Part shown: positions 48,347 through 57,143 of the stretch, in pieces | How positions within the stretch are numbered: the stretch's first letter is position 1 | Layout of the letters: every line of letters starts with the position of its first letter | Assembly (NCBI RefSeq): GCF_914271545.1 | Contig: NZ_CAJZAH010000002.1 | Span: 1,426,001-1,490,000 of the forward strand | Length of the DNA: 64,000 nucleotides | Direction: 5' to 3' | From: Cupriavidus respiraculi | GTDB taxonomy: Bacteria > Pseudomonadota > Gammaproteobacteria > Burkholderiales > Burkholderiaceae | Translations under genes and position numbers: made by a program | The notes under the pieces: generated by a model | What the model saw: the letters and a program-made list of their open reading frames with translations, nothing else | What the model was told of the DNA's origin: nothing | The model's database searches: none

Positions 48347-49036
48347 TCAGCGCACGGTCCCCGACGCGGCGTCCCAGTCCGGCGCCGTGCGGTACGGCTC
48401 GTCGGCCGCCACGAAGTCGCGCTCGGCGCGCGCGGCCTCCACCCACTGCTGCATGGACGGCAGCGACAGGATGAAGTCCGCATAGGGCTTGGCGGCGTCC
48501 GGCAGGTGCACCCCGTAGGTGGCGAAGCGGCTGACCACCGGCGCGTAGAAGGCATCCGCGATCGAGAACTGGCCGAACAGGAAGGGGCCGCCCGCGCCGT
48601 GGCGCTCGCGCGCATCGGTCCAGATGCGTGCTACGCGGTCCACGTCGCGCTGCACCGCGACGTTCCAGCCCATGCCGGGCAGCACGGCCGTGACATTCAT
48701 CGGCATCTGGCTGCGCAGGTCGCCGAAGCCGGAATGCATCTCCGCGCAGATGGCGCGGGCATAAGCGCGCGCCGCGCGGTCGGCCGGCCACAGCTGGCGC
48801 TCGGGAAAGCGTTCGGCGACGTATTCGCAGATGGCCAGGGAATCCCACACCGTCACGTCGCCGTCCACCAGCACCGGCACCTTGCCGGCTGGCGAGTAGC
48901 GCGCGATCTCCGCGGCGAAGCCCTCATGGAACAGGCGGACGTTGATCTCCTCGAACGGGATGCCGGCCTGGGTGAGCAGCAGCCACGGCCGCAGCGACCA
49001 GGAGGAGTAATTCTTGTTGCCGATCACTAGCTTCAT
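48347..49036 (-). CDS. Glutathione S-transferase family protein
   Basis: A 229-residue GST-fold protein. The N-terminal thioredoxin-like domain begins MKLVIGNKNYSSWSLRPWLL, with the SSWSLR loop holding the likely catalytic Ser, then KVPVLVDGD and the WDSLAICEYVAE glutathione site. The C-terminal helical domain has PFLFGQFSIADAFYAPVV. This subtype (NKNYSSWSLRPW) is widespread in proteobacteria next to tRNA or redox genes and has no fixed substrate. It overlaps no gene but is 2 bases from cca and likely co-transcribed with it. Confidence 0.93.
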   Translation of the reverse strand: MKLVIGNKNYSSWSLRPWLLLTQAGIPFEEINVRLFHEGFAAEIARYSPAGKVPVLVDGDVTVWDSLAICEYVAERFPERQLWPADRAARAYARAICAEMHSGFGDLRSQMPMNVTAVLPGMGWNVAVQRDVDRVARIWTDARERHGAGGPFLFGQFSIADAFYAPVVSRFATYGVHLPDAAKPYADFILSLPSMQQWVEAARAERDFVAADEPYRTAPDWDAASGTVR

Positions 49037-49084
49037 CGCGGATTCCTTGGGAGGCGGGGCCTGGCACAGGCCGGTTCACGGCAC

Positions 49085-49110
49085 CGTCCGGCCTCTGGGC
49101 GGGCCGGACG
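49085..49110. other. Strong hairpin between GST and NDUFA9-like genes
   Basis: CGTCCGGCC and GGCCGGACG form a perfect 9-bp stem with an 8-base loop in the 188-base gap. No T run follows on either strand, so it is only a possible terminator or a processing structure for the NDUFA9-like transcript. Confidence 0.4.
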
Positions 49111-49224
49111 TAACGTGCCTGGGAAGCCGCTCATTGTAGCCAGCGGCGCACGGCGGTCCAAACGAATTGGACTGGCAAGCCATGTGAATCCGCATCACAT
49201 GGGCGGCGCCGGAGAGACTACGAA

Positions 49225-50247
49225 TCAGCGATGCACGCTGCCTCGCAGCGTGCGCATGCGCGCCTCGCGCGCGCCGGTGCCGAAGGCGTCCGTCATCACC
49301 GCTTCGACGCTGGCCGGGTGGATGCCCAGCTCCGGGGCGATGGGGCCGTCCAGCACGGCATCGACGCGCATCGAATCGAGATTGTCCCGCGTCAGCAGCG
49401 GCGCGCCGGGCAGATGCTCCAGCACCGCGGCCTGGAAGCGTCCCATGCCCTCGGGCAGGGCGACCACCGGGCGCGGATGGCCCGAGGCGCGGCCGGCGAA
49501 GCGGACCAGTTCCTCGAGGGTGTACACCTGCGGGCCGCCCAGATCGTAGGCGCGCCCGATGGTGGCCGGCGTGGCCATCGCGTTGACGAAGGCCTGCGCC
49601 ACGTCCTGCACGAAGATCGGCTGGAAACGCGCATGGGCGCTGGCCAGCGGCACCATCGGCGCCAGCTGCTGCATCTGCGCGAACATTTTCAGGAAGTGGT
49701 CGTCCGGGCCGAACACCACCGATGGGCGGAAGATGGTCCAGTCCAGGCCGCTGTCGCGCACCACGCGTTCGCCGTCGCCCTTGCTGCGCAGATACATCGA
49801 CGGGCCGGCGCTGTCCGCGCCGAGCGCGCTCATATGCAGCAGGCGCCGGACGCCCGTGCGCCGCATGGAGGCGACGAGACGGGTGGGCAGGTCGACATGG
49901 GCGGCGGCAAAGGCGGCGCCATAAGGGTTGGCGCGCTCGCCGTGGAGCACGCCGACGAGATTGACCACGATGCCTTCCAGGCCGAGTTGGCCGATGGCCG
50001 CATCGAGCGCGGCGTCGTCGGCCGTATCGAGCACCAGCACCTCCACGCGCGGCAGGGCCAGCATGTCGCGCGCGTGGTCTTCGTTGCGGGTGGCCACGAT
50101 GATCCGTTGCGGATCGAGGGGTGGCTCGGTGATGGTGCCCGGTTCCAGCGGCGGCGCCGAGGCGCCAGCCACGGCGGCGAGCTTGGCGACGATATGGCTG
50201 CCGATGAAGCCGGCGCCGCCGATCAACAGCACGTTGCTGGTATGCAT
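49225..50247 (-). CDS. Complex I NDUFA9-like NAD(P)-binding protein
   Basis: A 340-residue atypical SDR/NmrA-like protein. The Rossmann motif NVLLIGGAGFIGSHIVAKL is at the N-terminus; GIVVNLVGVLHG, LLHMSALGADSAGPSMYLRS and IFRPSVVFGPDDHFLKMF follow the NDUFA9 family pattern. Such bacterial proteins bind NAD(P) or NADPH; a link to respiratory complex I is by homology only. The start at 50247 has GGAGG six bases upstream, favouring it over 50274. It follows slt on the same strand with a 73-base gap. Confidence 0.92.
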   Translation of the reverse strand: MHTSNVLLIGGAGFIGSHIVAKLAAVAGASAPPLEPGTITEPPLDPQRIIVATRNEDHARDMLALPRVEVLVLDTADDAALDAAIGQLGLEGIVVNLVGVLHGERANPYGAAFAAAHVDLPTRLVASMRRTGVRRLLHMSALGADSAGPSMYLRSKGDGERVVRDSGLDWTIFRPSVVFGPDDHFLKMFAQMQQLAPMVPLASAHARFQPIFVQDVAQAFVNAMATPATIGRAYDLGGPQVYTLEELVRFAGRASGHPRPVVALPEGMGRFQAAVLEHLPGAPLLTRDNLDSMRVDAVLDGPIAPELGIHPASVEAVMTDAFGTGAREARMRTLRGSVHR

Positions 50248-50320
50248 GACTACCTCCGGACGAAGCTGTGCCAACGCTGTCGCCGCGCAGGCGCCGCCGC
50301 GCGGGCGGCGCTCCCTTCCG

Positions 50321-52267
50321 TTACGGCAGGCTGGTGGTGGTCACCTGCGACGGCGCCACCGTACCGAGCCGTGCCTTCAGCGACTGCGGATGACCGTTGA
50401 TCAGAGCAGCATAGTACGTAGCGTTCGAAAGCACATTCTTGACGTAGTTCCGCGTCTCCGTAAACGGGATGGTCTCCGCGAAGATCGCGCCCTCCACCGG
50501 CCGCGACAGCGTCGAGCGCCAGCTCTTGGGACGGCCCGGCCCGGCGTTGTAGGCCGCCGAGGCCAGCGTCTGCGAGCTCTCCAGGTCGGTCAGCACCATG
50601 TTCATGTAGCTGGTGCCGAGCTGGATGTTGACCTGCGGGTCGCTCATCATCGACGGCGAGAAGTCGGTCATGCCGATCTTGCGGGCGACGAACTTCGCGG
50701 TGGCGGGCATCACCTGCATCAGCCCCTGCGCGCCGGCGGACGAGCGGGCGTTCATGATGAAGCGCGACTCCTGGCGGATCAGGCCGTAGGTCCAGGCCAT
50801 GTCCAGGCCCTGCTCATCGGTGGCGCGCTGCATCAGGTCGCGGTACGGCATCAGGAAGCGCAGCGCGAAGTCGTGCTCGACGCGGGTGCGGTCCGCCGAG
50901 TTGACGGCGCGGTCCAGCAGTTCGGTGCGGCGCGCGAATTCGGCGGCGGCCAGCAGCTCGCGGTCGCTCATGCCGCGCAGCGTCCAGTTCCATTCGCGGT
51001 TGCCCTCGAAGCGCAGGTTCATGTCGTAGAACTTGCGCGCGCGCTGGAAGCCGGCGCGGGTGCGCATGGCGTTCGCCTCGGCATCGCTGACGACGGTGCG
51101 CGCCGGCAGCGTGATGCGGTTGCCCAGTTCCTCGGTGGCCAGCTGCCCGTAGAAATTGAACTGCGTCGCGATGGACTCGAACTGCTGCTGCGCCTCCTTG
51201 TCGCGGCCGTCGGCCTTGAGCGCGCGGCCCAGCCAGTAGGTCCAGGCCGCATCCTTGGCGCGCAGCTCCGGCGGCATCGCCTCGACCGCCTGCTGGATCG
51301 ACTTCCAGTCGCCCTGGCGCAGCAGCGCGCGCACGCGCCACTCCTGGGTCTCGGTCGAGAGCCAGTTGTTGCCGCCCAGTTCGAGCTGGCGGCGGAAGTA
51401 GCCGGCCGCATCGGGCAACAGCTTCTTGGCGGCGTACTGGCCGACCACGCCCCACGCCGCGCCCTGCTCCTCGCGCGGCAGCACCGAGCCGCTGGCGTTC
51501 AGGTAGGCGGCGGCCTGCGACGGGTCGCTGCGGGCCATCTTGACGACGGTGGCCAGCATGTCGCCGTCGGCGCGCATGTCGGGCGCCGTGGCGGCGATGC
51601 GGCCGGCCACGGTCGACAGGTTCTGCTCCAGCGCCAGCCGTGCCTGGAAGGCGACGTCGCCGCGCGTGATCTGGCGGCTTTGCACCAGATAGCCGATCAG
51701 GTCGATGCAGCCCTCGCCGTAGTACTTCGGATCGACCAGCGTGGCGCGCGCGTCGGCCGCCACGTTCTCGCCCTTGAGCGCGCGCGACAGCAGCGCGTAG
51801 CAGGCCACCTGCGTGTCGTCCTTCAGCGCGAAGCGCGGATATTCGGCGTCGAACTGGGCCCAGTCGCGGCGCTTGCCCAGCACCAGCAGCCAGTCGTTGC
51901 GCATGCGGTCGGCGATGGCCTCGCCGTCGTAGCGGCGCAGGAACGCCCGCACCTGGTCGTCCGGCGCATCGACGCGGGCGAGGCCGCTGGCGTCGAACAA
52001 CTGCGGCTTGATGCGGAAATACTCGACGTAGGAGGGAATGGGGTAGTCGACCAGCGTGGCGGAGATGGCGTAGGCGCGCTCCACGTCGTTGCGGCGCGCC
52101 GCCTCGCGCAGCGCGAGGAAGGCATCGTCGGGCGAGCTGGGGATGACGGTCGCCTGGGACTGGACCTTGATTGCTTTCTGCGCGTGGGCCGGCGTGGCGA
52201 GCCACGCGCAGGCCAGCGTAGTCAATGCGATCTGCGCTGCACGCTGCAGATATACTCCCTTGGGCAT
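50321..52267 (-). CDS. slt: Soluble lytic murein transglycosylase
   Basis: A 648-residue periplasmic enzyme of the Slt70 type. The signal peptide RAAQIALTTLACAWLATPAH ends at AHAQ. A long alpha-superhelical middle region (for example AYPISATLVDY-like and RYDGEAIADRMRNDWLL segments) forms the ring, and the C-terminal lysozyme-like domain has IRQESRFIMNARSSAGAQGL with catalytic Glu500, then MQVMPATAKFVA and AYNAGPGRPKSW. It cleaves peptidoglycan glycan strands to 1,6-anhydro products. The start at 52267 gives the signal peptide; the open frame upstream is antisense to the cyclo-ligase gene. Confidence 0.95.
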   Translation of the reverse strand: MPKGVYLQRAAQIALTTLACAWLATPAHAQKAIKVQSQATVIPSSPDDAFLALREAARRNDVERAYAISATLVDYPIPSYVEYFRIKPQLFDASGLARVDAPDDQVRAFLRRYDGEAIADRMRNDWLLVLGKRRDWAQFDAEYPRFALKDDTQVACYALLSRALKGENVAADARATLVDPKYYGEGCIDLIGYLVQSRQITRGDVAFQARLALEQNLSTVAGRIAATAPDMRADGDMLATVVKMARSDPSQAAAYLNASGSVLPREEQGAAWGVVGQYAAKKLLPDAAGYFRRQLELGGNNWLSTETQEWRVRALLRQGDWKSIQQAVEAMPPELRAKDAAWTYWLGRALKADGRDKEAQQQFESIATQFNFYGQLATEELGNRITLPARTVVSDAEANAMRTRAGFQRARKFYDMNLRFEGNREWNWTLRGMSDRELLAAAEFARRTELLDRAVNSADRTRVEHDFALRFLMPYRDLMQRATDEQGLDMAWTYGLIRQESRFIMNARSSAGAQGLMQVMPATAKFVARKIGMTDFSPSMMSDPQVNIQLGTSYMNMVLTDLESSQTLASAAYNAGPGRPKSWRSTLSRPVEGAIFAETIPFTETRNYVKNVLSNATYYAALINGHPQSLKARLGTVAPSQVTTTSLP

Positions 52268-52376
52268 GTACTGTTCCTTGTTGTCGCGCCTCGGCCTGGA
52301 CCGGCTCGATGTGCCCGCCGCTACGCTTGATAACCAATATGTCGCGGCCATTATCCCACGCACGTGATACGTGAAA

Positions 52377-53012
52377 ATGCCGCAATTCACCGATATTCCG
52401 GGCCCTATTCCGGCCGACGGCAACGCCGGCCCCGGCGGCACCGCGCCAGCGCCGGACCCCGAGGCACGCCACGCGCTGCGCAAGGCGCTGCTCGCGCGCC
52501 GCGCCACGCTGCCCGGCCGCGCCGAGGCCGATGCCCGCCTCGAGGCGGCGCTGGCCGAACTGCTGGACCGCCTGACCATCCATTGCCTGGGCTTCTACTG
52601 GCCGATCCAGCAGGAGTTCGATGCGCGCGCCGCGATGACGCGCTGGCTGGCCGCGTCGCCACTGCGCAGCGCCGCGCTGCCCTCGGTCAGCCGCCCCGGC
52701 GCGCCGCTGGACTTCCACCGCTGGGAGCCCGGCGCGCCGATGCGCGAAGGCCGCTACGGCATCCCGGTTCCGGCCGATGCCGCGGCAGCCACGCCCGATG
52801 CCCTGCTGATTCCCTGTGTCGGTTTCAGCGCCGGGAAGTTCCGCCTGGGTTACGGCGGCGGCTTCTATGACCGCACGCTGGCCGCGCTGGCCCAGGGCCC
52901 GGCGCGGCCGCTGGCGATCGGCATCGGCTACGAAGCCTGCCGCGTGGCGCTTGCCGCCGAGCCGCACGATGTGCCGATGGACTGGATGGTGACCGAGGCC
53001 GGCGCGTTCTGA
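52377..53012 (+). CDS. 5-formyltetrahydrofolate cyclo-ligase
   Basis: A 211-residue enzyme (5-FCL, YgfA family) that converts 5-formyl-THF to 5,10-methenyl-THF with ATP. After a Gly/Pro/Ala-rich leader come ALRKALLARRATLPGRAEAD, IHCLGFYWPIQQEFDAR and the C-terminal signature LIPCVGFSAGKFRLGYGGGF followed by YDRTL. A GTG two codons upstream (52371) is an alternative start. It is divergent from slt and convergent with the Mut7-C gene. With MetF, FolB and the SDR it forms a loose folate neighbourhood. Confidence 0.94.
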   Translation: MPQFTDIPGPIPADGNAGPGGTAPAPDPEARHALRKALLARRATLPGRAEADARLEAALAELLDRLTIHCLGFYWPIQQEFDARAAMTRWLAASPLRSAALPSVSRPGAPLDFHRWEPGAPMREGRYGIPVPADAAAATPDALLIPCVGFSAGKFRLGYGGGFYDRTLAALAQGPARPLAIGIGYEACRVALAAEPHDVPMDWMVTEAGAF

Positions 53013-53033
53013 AGACGGCGCCCGACGCGGACC

Positions 53034-53789
53034 TCAGTCCGCACCGCCACGCGGTCCGGTCAATGCATCGACCAGCGCCCGCATGCGGCGCCAGTGCGAG
53101 CCCTCCCAAAAGACGCGCTCGCACACATCGCAGGTGGAAAAGCGCTCGTGCCGCTCGCGCACGGCGGGCGGCAGCCGCGCCAGCACCGCGTCCTTGCCGA
53201 TCGCGCGCAGCGGCGCATTGCAGTCCAGGCACAGCGTGAAGGGCCGCGCCTGGCGGTGCAGGTCGAGCCGGTCGAAGATCTCGAACAGCTGCCGCTGGGG
53301 CTTGAGCGCCCGCACATAGCAACCGTGCGTGATGCCGCCCCGCTTGAGCAGCTCGCGGTCCCGCGTCAGCACCACGCGGCCCTCGCGCGCGGCGATGCGC
53401 TCGATCTCGCTGTCTTCGTAGTGGTTGTCGTACAGGGTGTCGTAGCCGGTCATCCGCAGCACGTGGGCCAGGCCGCCCAGATGCGCGTCGGCGACGAAGC
53501 GCGTGACGCGCAGCGGGGCCTCGCGCACGCGCAGCAACGGCGTGATGTCCAGCGCTTCGAACTTGGGATAGACCGAGACGCGGTCGCCGTCGGCTAGCAG
53601 GCGGCCGAAACCGGTCGATTCGCCGTTGACGAGAATCAGCTCGACCTCGGTGTGCGGCACGCCCAGCGCCTCGATCATGTGCTTGACCGTGGCGGCGCGG
53701 GCGCAGGGGCAGGTGCAATCCCTGCCGCGCATGGCGGGCGCGAGAAAGTCGTTCAGTTCCTGATAGAAACGAAACGTCGCGGTGACCAT
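53034..53789 (-). CDS. Mut7-C protein with ubiquitin-like N-terminal domain
   Basis: A 251-residue protein. The first 85 residues form a ubiquitin-like/ThiS-type fold segment (TATFRFYQELNDFLAPAMRG, VELILVNGESTGFGRLLADG). The rest is a Mut7-C PIN-like nuclease domain: VTRFVADAHLGGLAHVLRMT, GYDTLYDNHYEDSEI and VVLTRDRELLKRG carry the acidic residues, and CLDC and CDVC form a zinc ribbon. The family is named from the C. elegans exonuclease MUT-7; bacterial members are predicted RNases of unknown target. The start at 53789 removes a short extension (MVPWLRGVILRA) that is not conserved-looking. Confidence 0.85.
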   Translation of the reverse strand: MVTATFRFYQELNDFLAPAMRGRDCTCPCARAATVKHMIEALGVPHTEVELILVNGESTGFGRLLADGDRVSVYPKFEALDITPLLRVREAPLRVTRFVADAHLGGLAHVLRMTGYDTLYDNHYEDSEIERIAAREGRVVLTRDRELLKRGGITHGCYVRALKPQRQLFEIFDRLDLHRQARPFTLCLDCNAPLRAIGKDAVLARLPPAVRERHERFSTCDVCERVFWEGSHWRRMRALVDALTGPRGGAD

Positions 53790-53853
53790 GGCCCGCAGTA
53801 TGACACCGCGAAGCCATGGCACCAAACGGCGCCCAAGGACGCCGGCCCGCCGC

Positions 53854-54684
53854 TTACAGCTTCAGCCGCTGCCAGATCGCCTTGGTCGCGCCGGCTGCGT
53901 TGAGCGTGTAGAAATGCAGGCCCGGCACGCCGGCCGACAGCAGCCGCTCGCACAGCGCGGTGACCACGTCCAGCCCGAACGCGCGGATCGATTCGCGGTC
54001 ATCGCCGAAGCCCTCCAGGCGCTTGGCCACCCAGCGCGGCACCTCGGCGCCGCACATCTCGGAGAAGCGCATCAGCTGCGAATAGTTCGTGATGGGCATG
54101 ATGCCCGGCACGATCGGCACCTCGACGCCCAGCGCGCGCGCATCGTCGACGAAGCGGAAATACGCATCGGGATTGAAGAAGTACTGCGTGATCGCGGAGT
54201 CGGCGCCGGCGTTGACCTTGCGCACGAAGTTCTCCAGATCGTGGCGCGGCGACTTCGCCTGCGGGTGGTATTCCGGGTAGGCCGCCACCTCGATATGGAA
54301 CCAGTCGCCCGTTTCGGCGCGGATGAATTCGACGAGCTCGTTGGCGTAGCGGAATTCGCCGATCTCGCCCATGCCGGACGGCATGTCGCCGCGCAGCGCG
54401 ACGATATGGCGGATGCCGTTGTCCTTGTAGGTGGCGAGGATCTGGCGGATGCCCTCGCGCGTGGAACCCACGCACGACAGGTGCGGCGCCGCCTCGATGC
54501 CCTCGCGCTGGATTTCCAGCACGGTGTCGAGGGTGCCCTGTTGCGTGGTGCCGCCCGCGCCGAACGTCACGGAGATGTACTTGGGACGCAGCGTAGCGAG
54601 CTGCGCGCGCGTGTTGCGCAGCTTTTCGGTGCCCTCGGCGGTCTTGGGCGGGAAAAACTCGAAGCTGAAATAGCGCTCTTGCAT
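53854..54684 (-). CDS. metF: 5,10-methylenetetrahydrofolate reductase
   Basis: A 276-residue flavoenzyme that makes 5-methyl-THF for methionine synthesis. MQERYFSFEFFPPKTAEGTE opens it, with the catalytic Glu in FEFFPP; VTFGAGGTTQQGTL, IVALRGDMP and the SAITQYFFNPDAYFRFVDD block with PGIMPI are family motifs. The start at 54684 gives the canonical N-terminus; the ATG at 54726 would place an intervening hairpin inside the coding region. It lies downstream of the small membrane protein and ahcY in one direction, so SAH-riboswitch control may extend to it. Confidence 0.96.
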   Translation of the reverse strand: MQERYFSFEFFPPKTAEGTEKLRNTRAQLATLRPKYISVTFGAGGTTQQGTLDTVLEIQREGIEAAPHLSCVGSTREGIRQILATYKDNGIRHIVALRGDMPSGMGEIGEFRYANELVEFIRAETGDWFHIEVAAYPEYHPQAKSPRHDLENFVRKVNAGADSAITQYFFNPDAYFRFVDDARALGVEVPIVPGIMPITNYSQLMRFSEMCGAEVPRWVAKRLEGFGDDRESIRAFGLDVVTALCERLLSAGVPGLHFYTLNAAGATKAIWQRLKL

Positions 54685-54691
54685 GATGAAG

Positions 54692-54711
54692 GCGCCGCCT
54701 CGCGGCGGCGC
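54692..54711 (-). promoter_or_regulatory. GC-rich hairpin directly before the metF start
   Basis: GCGCCGCC and GGCGGCGC form an 8-bp stem around a 4-base loop ending 8 bases before the metF ATG on the minus strand. The only purine-rich candidate ribosome site (GAGGCGGCG) lies within the stem, so folding would hide it. Without a T run it is not an intrinsic terminator. Confidence 0.45.
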
Positions 54712-54745
54712 TTGGATAGTGGCCACGACGGGCCGGCGAACCGCC

Positions 54746-55099
54746 TCAGGCGGCGGAGCGCTCGCCCAGCAGCAGGCTGGACAGGAGCCAGGAAATCACG
54801 CTGTACAGGATGGAGCCGAGCAGCGCCGCCCAGAAGCCGTCCACCGTGAAGCCCGCCAGCAGGTTGCCGACGAACAGGAACAGCAGGGCGTTGATCACGA
54901 AGATAAACAGGCCCAGCGTCAGCAGCGTGACGGGCAGCGTCAGGATGACAAGGATAGGCCGGATCAGCGTATTGACCAGTCCCAGCACCAGCGCCGCGAT
55001 CATCGCCGCGCCGAAGCTCCTGATCTGGATCGACGAGACGATATAGGGCAGCACGAACAGCGATACGGCGTTGATGACCCAGACGATCAGCAGTCTCAT
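54746..55099 (-). CDS. Phage-holin-family IV / COG1950 small membrane protein
   Basis: A 117-residue protein with four hydrophobic helices, starting MRLLIVWVINAVSLFVLPYI and containing IRSFGAAMIAALVLGLVNTL and LTLGLFIFVINALLFLFVGN. This is the four-helix membrane family often annotated as phage holin family IV, found chromosomally in many bacteria without a phage. Its position between ahcY and metF is common in betaproteobacteria. The function is unknown. A 128-bp REPIN-like element separates it from ahcY. Confidence 0.9.
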   Translation of the reverse strand: MRLLIVWVINAVSLFVLPYIVSSIQIRSFGAAMIAALVLGLVNTLIRPILVILTLPVTLLTLGLFIFVINALLFLFVGNLLAGFTVDGFWAALLGSILYSVISWLLSSLLLGERSAA

Positions 55100-55140
55100 G
55101 AGGGCTCCTTGGTGGTGTCTTCAAACAGGTGGCACTGGCT

Positions 55141-55268
55141 GGCGGTCACCCTCACCCCCGGCCCCTGTCCCGCGCGGGAGAGGGGAGCAAACCACCGGTG
55201 TTGGCAACGCCTGCGGTGTTCTCCCCTCTCCCGCCAGCGCGAGAGGGGCGGGGGTGAGGGTGACCGCC
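55141..55268. repeat. REPIN/MITE-like element with 20-bp perfect terminal repeats
   Basis: The ends 55141-55160 (GGCGGTCACCCTCACCCCCG) and 55249-55268 are perfect 20-bp inverted copies. Each end is followed inward by a CTCTCCCGC-type hairpin arm, and a spacer of about 40 bases lies between. It matches the element at 12268-12394 along most of its length, including the start, so the family is repeated in this genome. It sits between ahcY and the small membrane protein. No transposase is encoded, so any mobility would be in trans. Confidence 0.85.
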
Positions 55269-55306
55269 CGCAGGAGCCAACGACGCCAGCCCCCGCGAGC
55301 AACAAA

Positions 55307-56725
55307 TCAATACCGGTAATGATCCGCCTTGTACGGACCTTCCTTCTTCACCCCGATATACGCGGCCTGCTCGTCGGTCAGCTCGGTCAGCTGCGCGTTC
55401 AGCTTCTTCAGCTGCAGGCGCGCGACCTTCTCGTCCAGGTGCTTGGGCAGCACGTAGACGCCGACCGGATACTTGCCGCTATCGCGTTCCTGCCACAGCT
55501 CGATCTGGGCGATGGTCTGGTTGGCGAACGAGCTGCTCATCACGTAAGACGGGTGGCCGGTGGCGCAGCCCAGGTTCACCAGGCGGCCCTTGGCCAGCAG
55601 GATGATCTTCTTGCCGTCGGGGAAGATCACGTGGTCGACCTGCGGCTTGATCTCGTCCCACTGGTACTTCTCGAGCGAGGCGATATCGATCTCGTTGTCG
55701 AAGTGGCCGATATTGCAGACGATGGCCTGGTCCTTCATCCTGGCCATGTGGTCGTGCGTGATCACATGGTAGTTGCCGGTGCAGGTCACGAAGATGTCGG
55801 CCTTGTCGGCCGCATAGTCCATCGTCACCACGCGGTAGCCTTCCATCGCCGCCTGCAGCGCGCAGATCGGATCCACTTCGGTGACCCACACCTGCGCCGA
55901 CAGCGCGCGCAGGGCCTGGGCGCTGCCCTTGCCCACGTCGCCGTAGCCGCAGACCAGCGCGACCTTGCCGGCGATCATCACGTCGGTGGCGCGCTTGATG
56001 CCGTCCACCAGCGATTCGCGGCAGCCGTACAGGTTGTCGAACTTGCTCTTTGTCACCGAGTCGTTGACGTTGATGGCCGGGAAGCGCAGCTCGCCGCGCT
56101 GGGCCATCTGGTACAGGCGGTGCACGCCCGTGGTGGTTTCCTCGGTCACGCCCCGGATCGCTTCGAGGTTGCGGCTGTACCAGGTCTTGTCCTTGGCCAG
56201 CTTTTCCTTGATGGCCGCGAACAGGAACGTCTCTTCCTCGCTGGTCGGGTTGCCGATCACCGAGATGTCCTTCTCGGCGCGGGCGCCCAGGTGCAGCAGC
56301 AGCGTCGCGTCGCCGCCGTCGTCCAGGATCATGTTGGGCGTGCCGCCGTCGGCCCAGTCGAAGATGCGGTGCGTGAAGTCCCAGTATTCCTTCAGCGATT
56401 CGCCCTTGAAGGCGAACACCGGCGTGCCGCTGGCGGCGATCGCCGCGGCGGCGTGGTCCTGGGTCGAGAAGATGTTGCACGAGGCCCAGCGCACGTCGGC
56501 GCCGAGCGCCTTGAGCGTCTCGATCAGCACGGCGGTCTGGATCGTCATATGGAGCGAGCCGGCAATGCGGGCGCCCTTGAGCGGCTGGGTCGCGGCGAAT
56601 TCGTCGCGGATGGCCATCAGGCCGGGCATTTCGGTTTCCGCGATGGCGATTTCCTTGCGGCCCCAGGCGGCGAGGCCGATGTCGGCCACGAGGAAGTCGT
56701 TCTTGATGTCTGTCACTGCGTTCAT
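55307..56725 (-). CDS. ahcY: S-adenosylhomocysteinase
   Basis: A 472-residue NAD-dependent enzyme hydrolysing S-adenosylhomocysteine to adenosine and homocysteine in the methyl cycle. It has the N-terminal [20 protein letters not shown], the substrate-binding [16 protein letters not shown], the Rossmann motif [20 protein letters not shown], the NAD-site cysteine region and the C-terminal PYKADHYRY, in which the terminal Lys/Tyr pair reaches the partner NAD site. Length includes the insert (about 40 residues) found in bacterial AhcY. It is preceded by an SAH riboswitch and is the head of the ahcY/membrane protein/metF unit. Confidence 0.98.
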   Translation of the reverse strand: MNAVTDIKNDFLVADIGLAAWGRKEIAIAETEMPGLMAIRDEFAATQPLKGARIAGSLHMTIQTAVLIETLKALGADVRWASCNIFSTQDHAAAAIAASGTPVFAFKGESLKEYWDFTHRIFDWADGGTPNMILDDGGDATLLLHLGARAEKDISVIGNPTSEEETFLFAAIKEKLAKDKTWYSRNLEAIRGVTEETTTGVHRLYQMAQRGELRFPAINVNDSVTKSKFDNLYGCRESLVDGIKRATDVMIAGKVALVCGYGDVGKGSAQALRALSAQVWVTEVDPICALQAAMEGYRVVTMDYAADKADIFVTCTGNYHVITHDHMARMKDQAIVCNIGHFDNEIDIASLEKYQWDEIKPQVDHVIFPDGKKIILLAKGRLVNLGCATGHPSYVMSSSFANQTIAQIELWQERDSGKYPVGVYVLPKHLDEKVARLQLKKLNAQLTELTDEQAAYIGVKKEGPYKADHYRY

Positions 56726-56875
56726 GAGTCACTCCGGTGAAGAGTGGGCGCAGATGACGGGTCGGGAGGACGCGCACTTCGCGGCCAGGCGCCTGGATCG
56801 GATGCGGGGCATCGATGCAGGGACAAGGCGCGACGCGGACAGGGGTCGACTCGCCACCGTGCGAACCACGGATCA

Positions 56876-57004
56876 GCGAGCGCCGTTGAAACAGTCCGAG
56901 CCTGGCGGATGGCACAATGCAGCCCTTGCGGCTGTCGGCGTGCGGCCCTTGCTGTCGAAGGACCCGCCGGCACTGCGCCCAACCGTTGCAACGCTCCTCG
57001 GAGT
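56876..57004 (-). ncRNA. SAH riboswitch upstream of ahcY
   Basis: On the minus strand the leader begins CTCCGAGGAGCGTTGCAACG, and after a long hairpin returns GCCAGGCTCGG to pair with CCGAG, then CAACGGCGCTCG able to form the pseudoknot with GAGCG. These are the invariant parts of the S-adenosylhomocysteine riboswitch, which in other proteobacteria turns on ahcY when SAH accumulates. A variable hairpin lies in the middle. It ends about 150 bases before the ahcY ATG. Confidence 0.93.
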
Positions 57005-57010
57005 GGCGGT

Positions 57011-57038
57011 ATTGTACCCGCCCCGCGAGCAGACTCAA
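57011..57038 (-). promoter_or_regulatory. Promoter of the SAH riboswitch/ahcY transcript
   Basis: TTGAGT and TACAAT hexamers are separated by 16 bases on the minus strand (plus-strand 57033-57038 and 57011-57016). Transcription would begin a few bases before the conserved CCGAGG of the riboswitch, as expected. Confidence 0.65.
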
Positions 57039-57143
57039 CAGCGCGCGACGATTTGTTTTACCCGCCATTTCCCCGGATCGGTCCCTGGATCGCCCCGGGA
57101 ATCACCGCATACGACCGCCCCTTGCCGGCATCCCGCTCCTGAC

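Noticed and set aside
54746-55099. Prophage remnant based on the holin-family name
   Set aside because: No other phage genes nearby; the family is chromosomal and this ahcY-metF position is common in betaproteobacteria.
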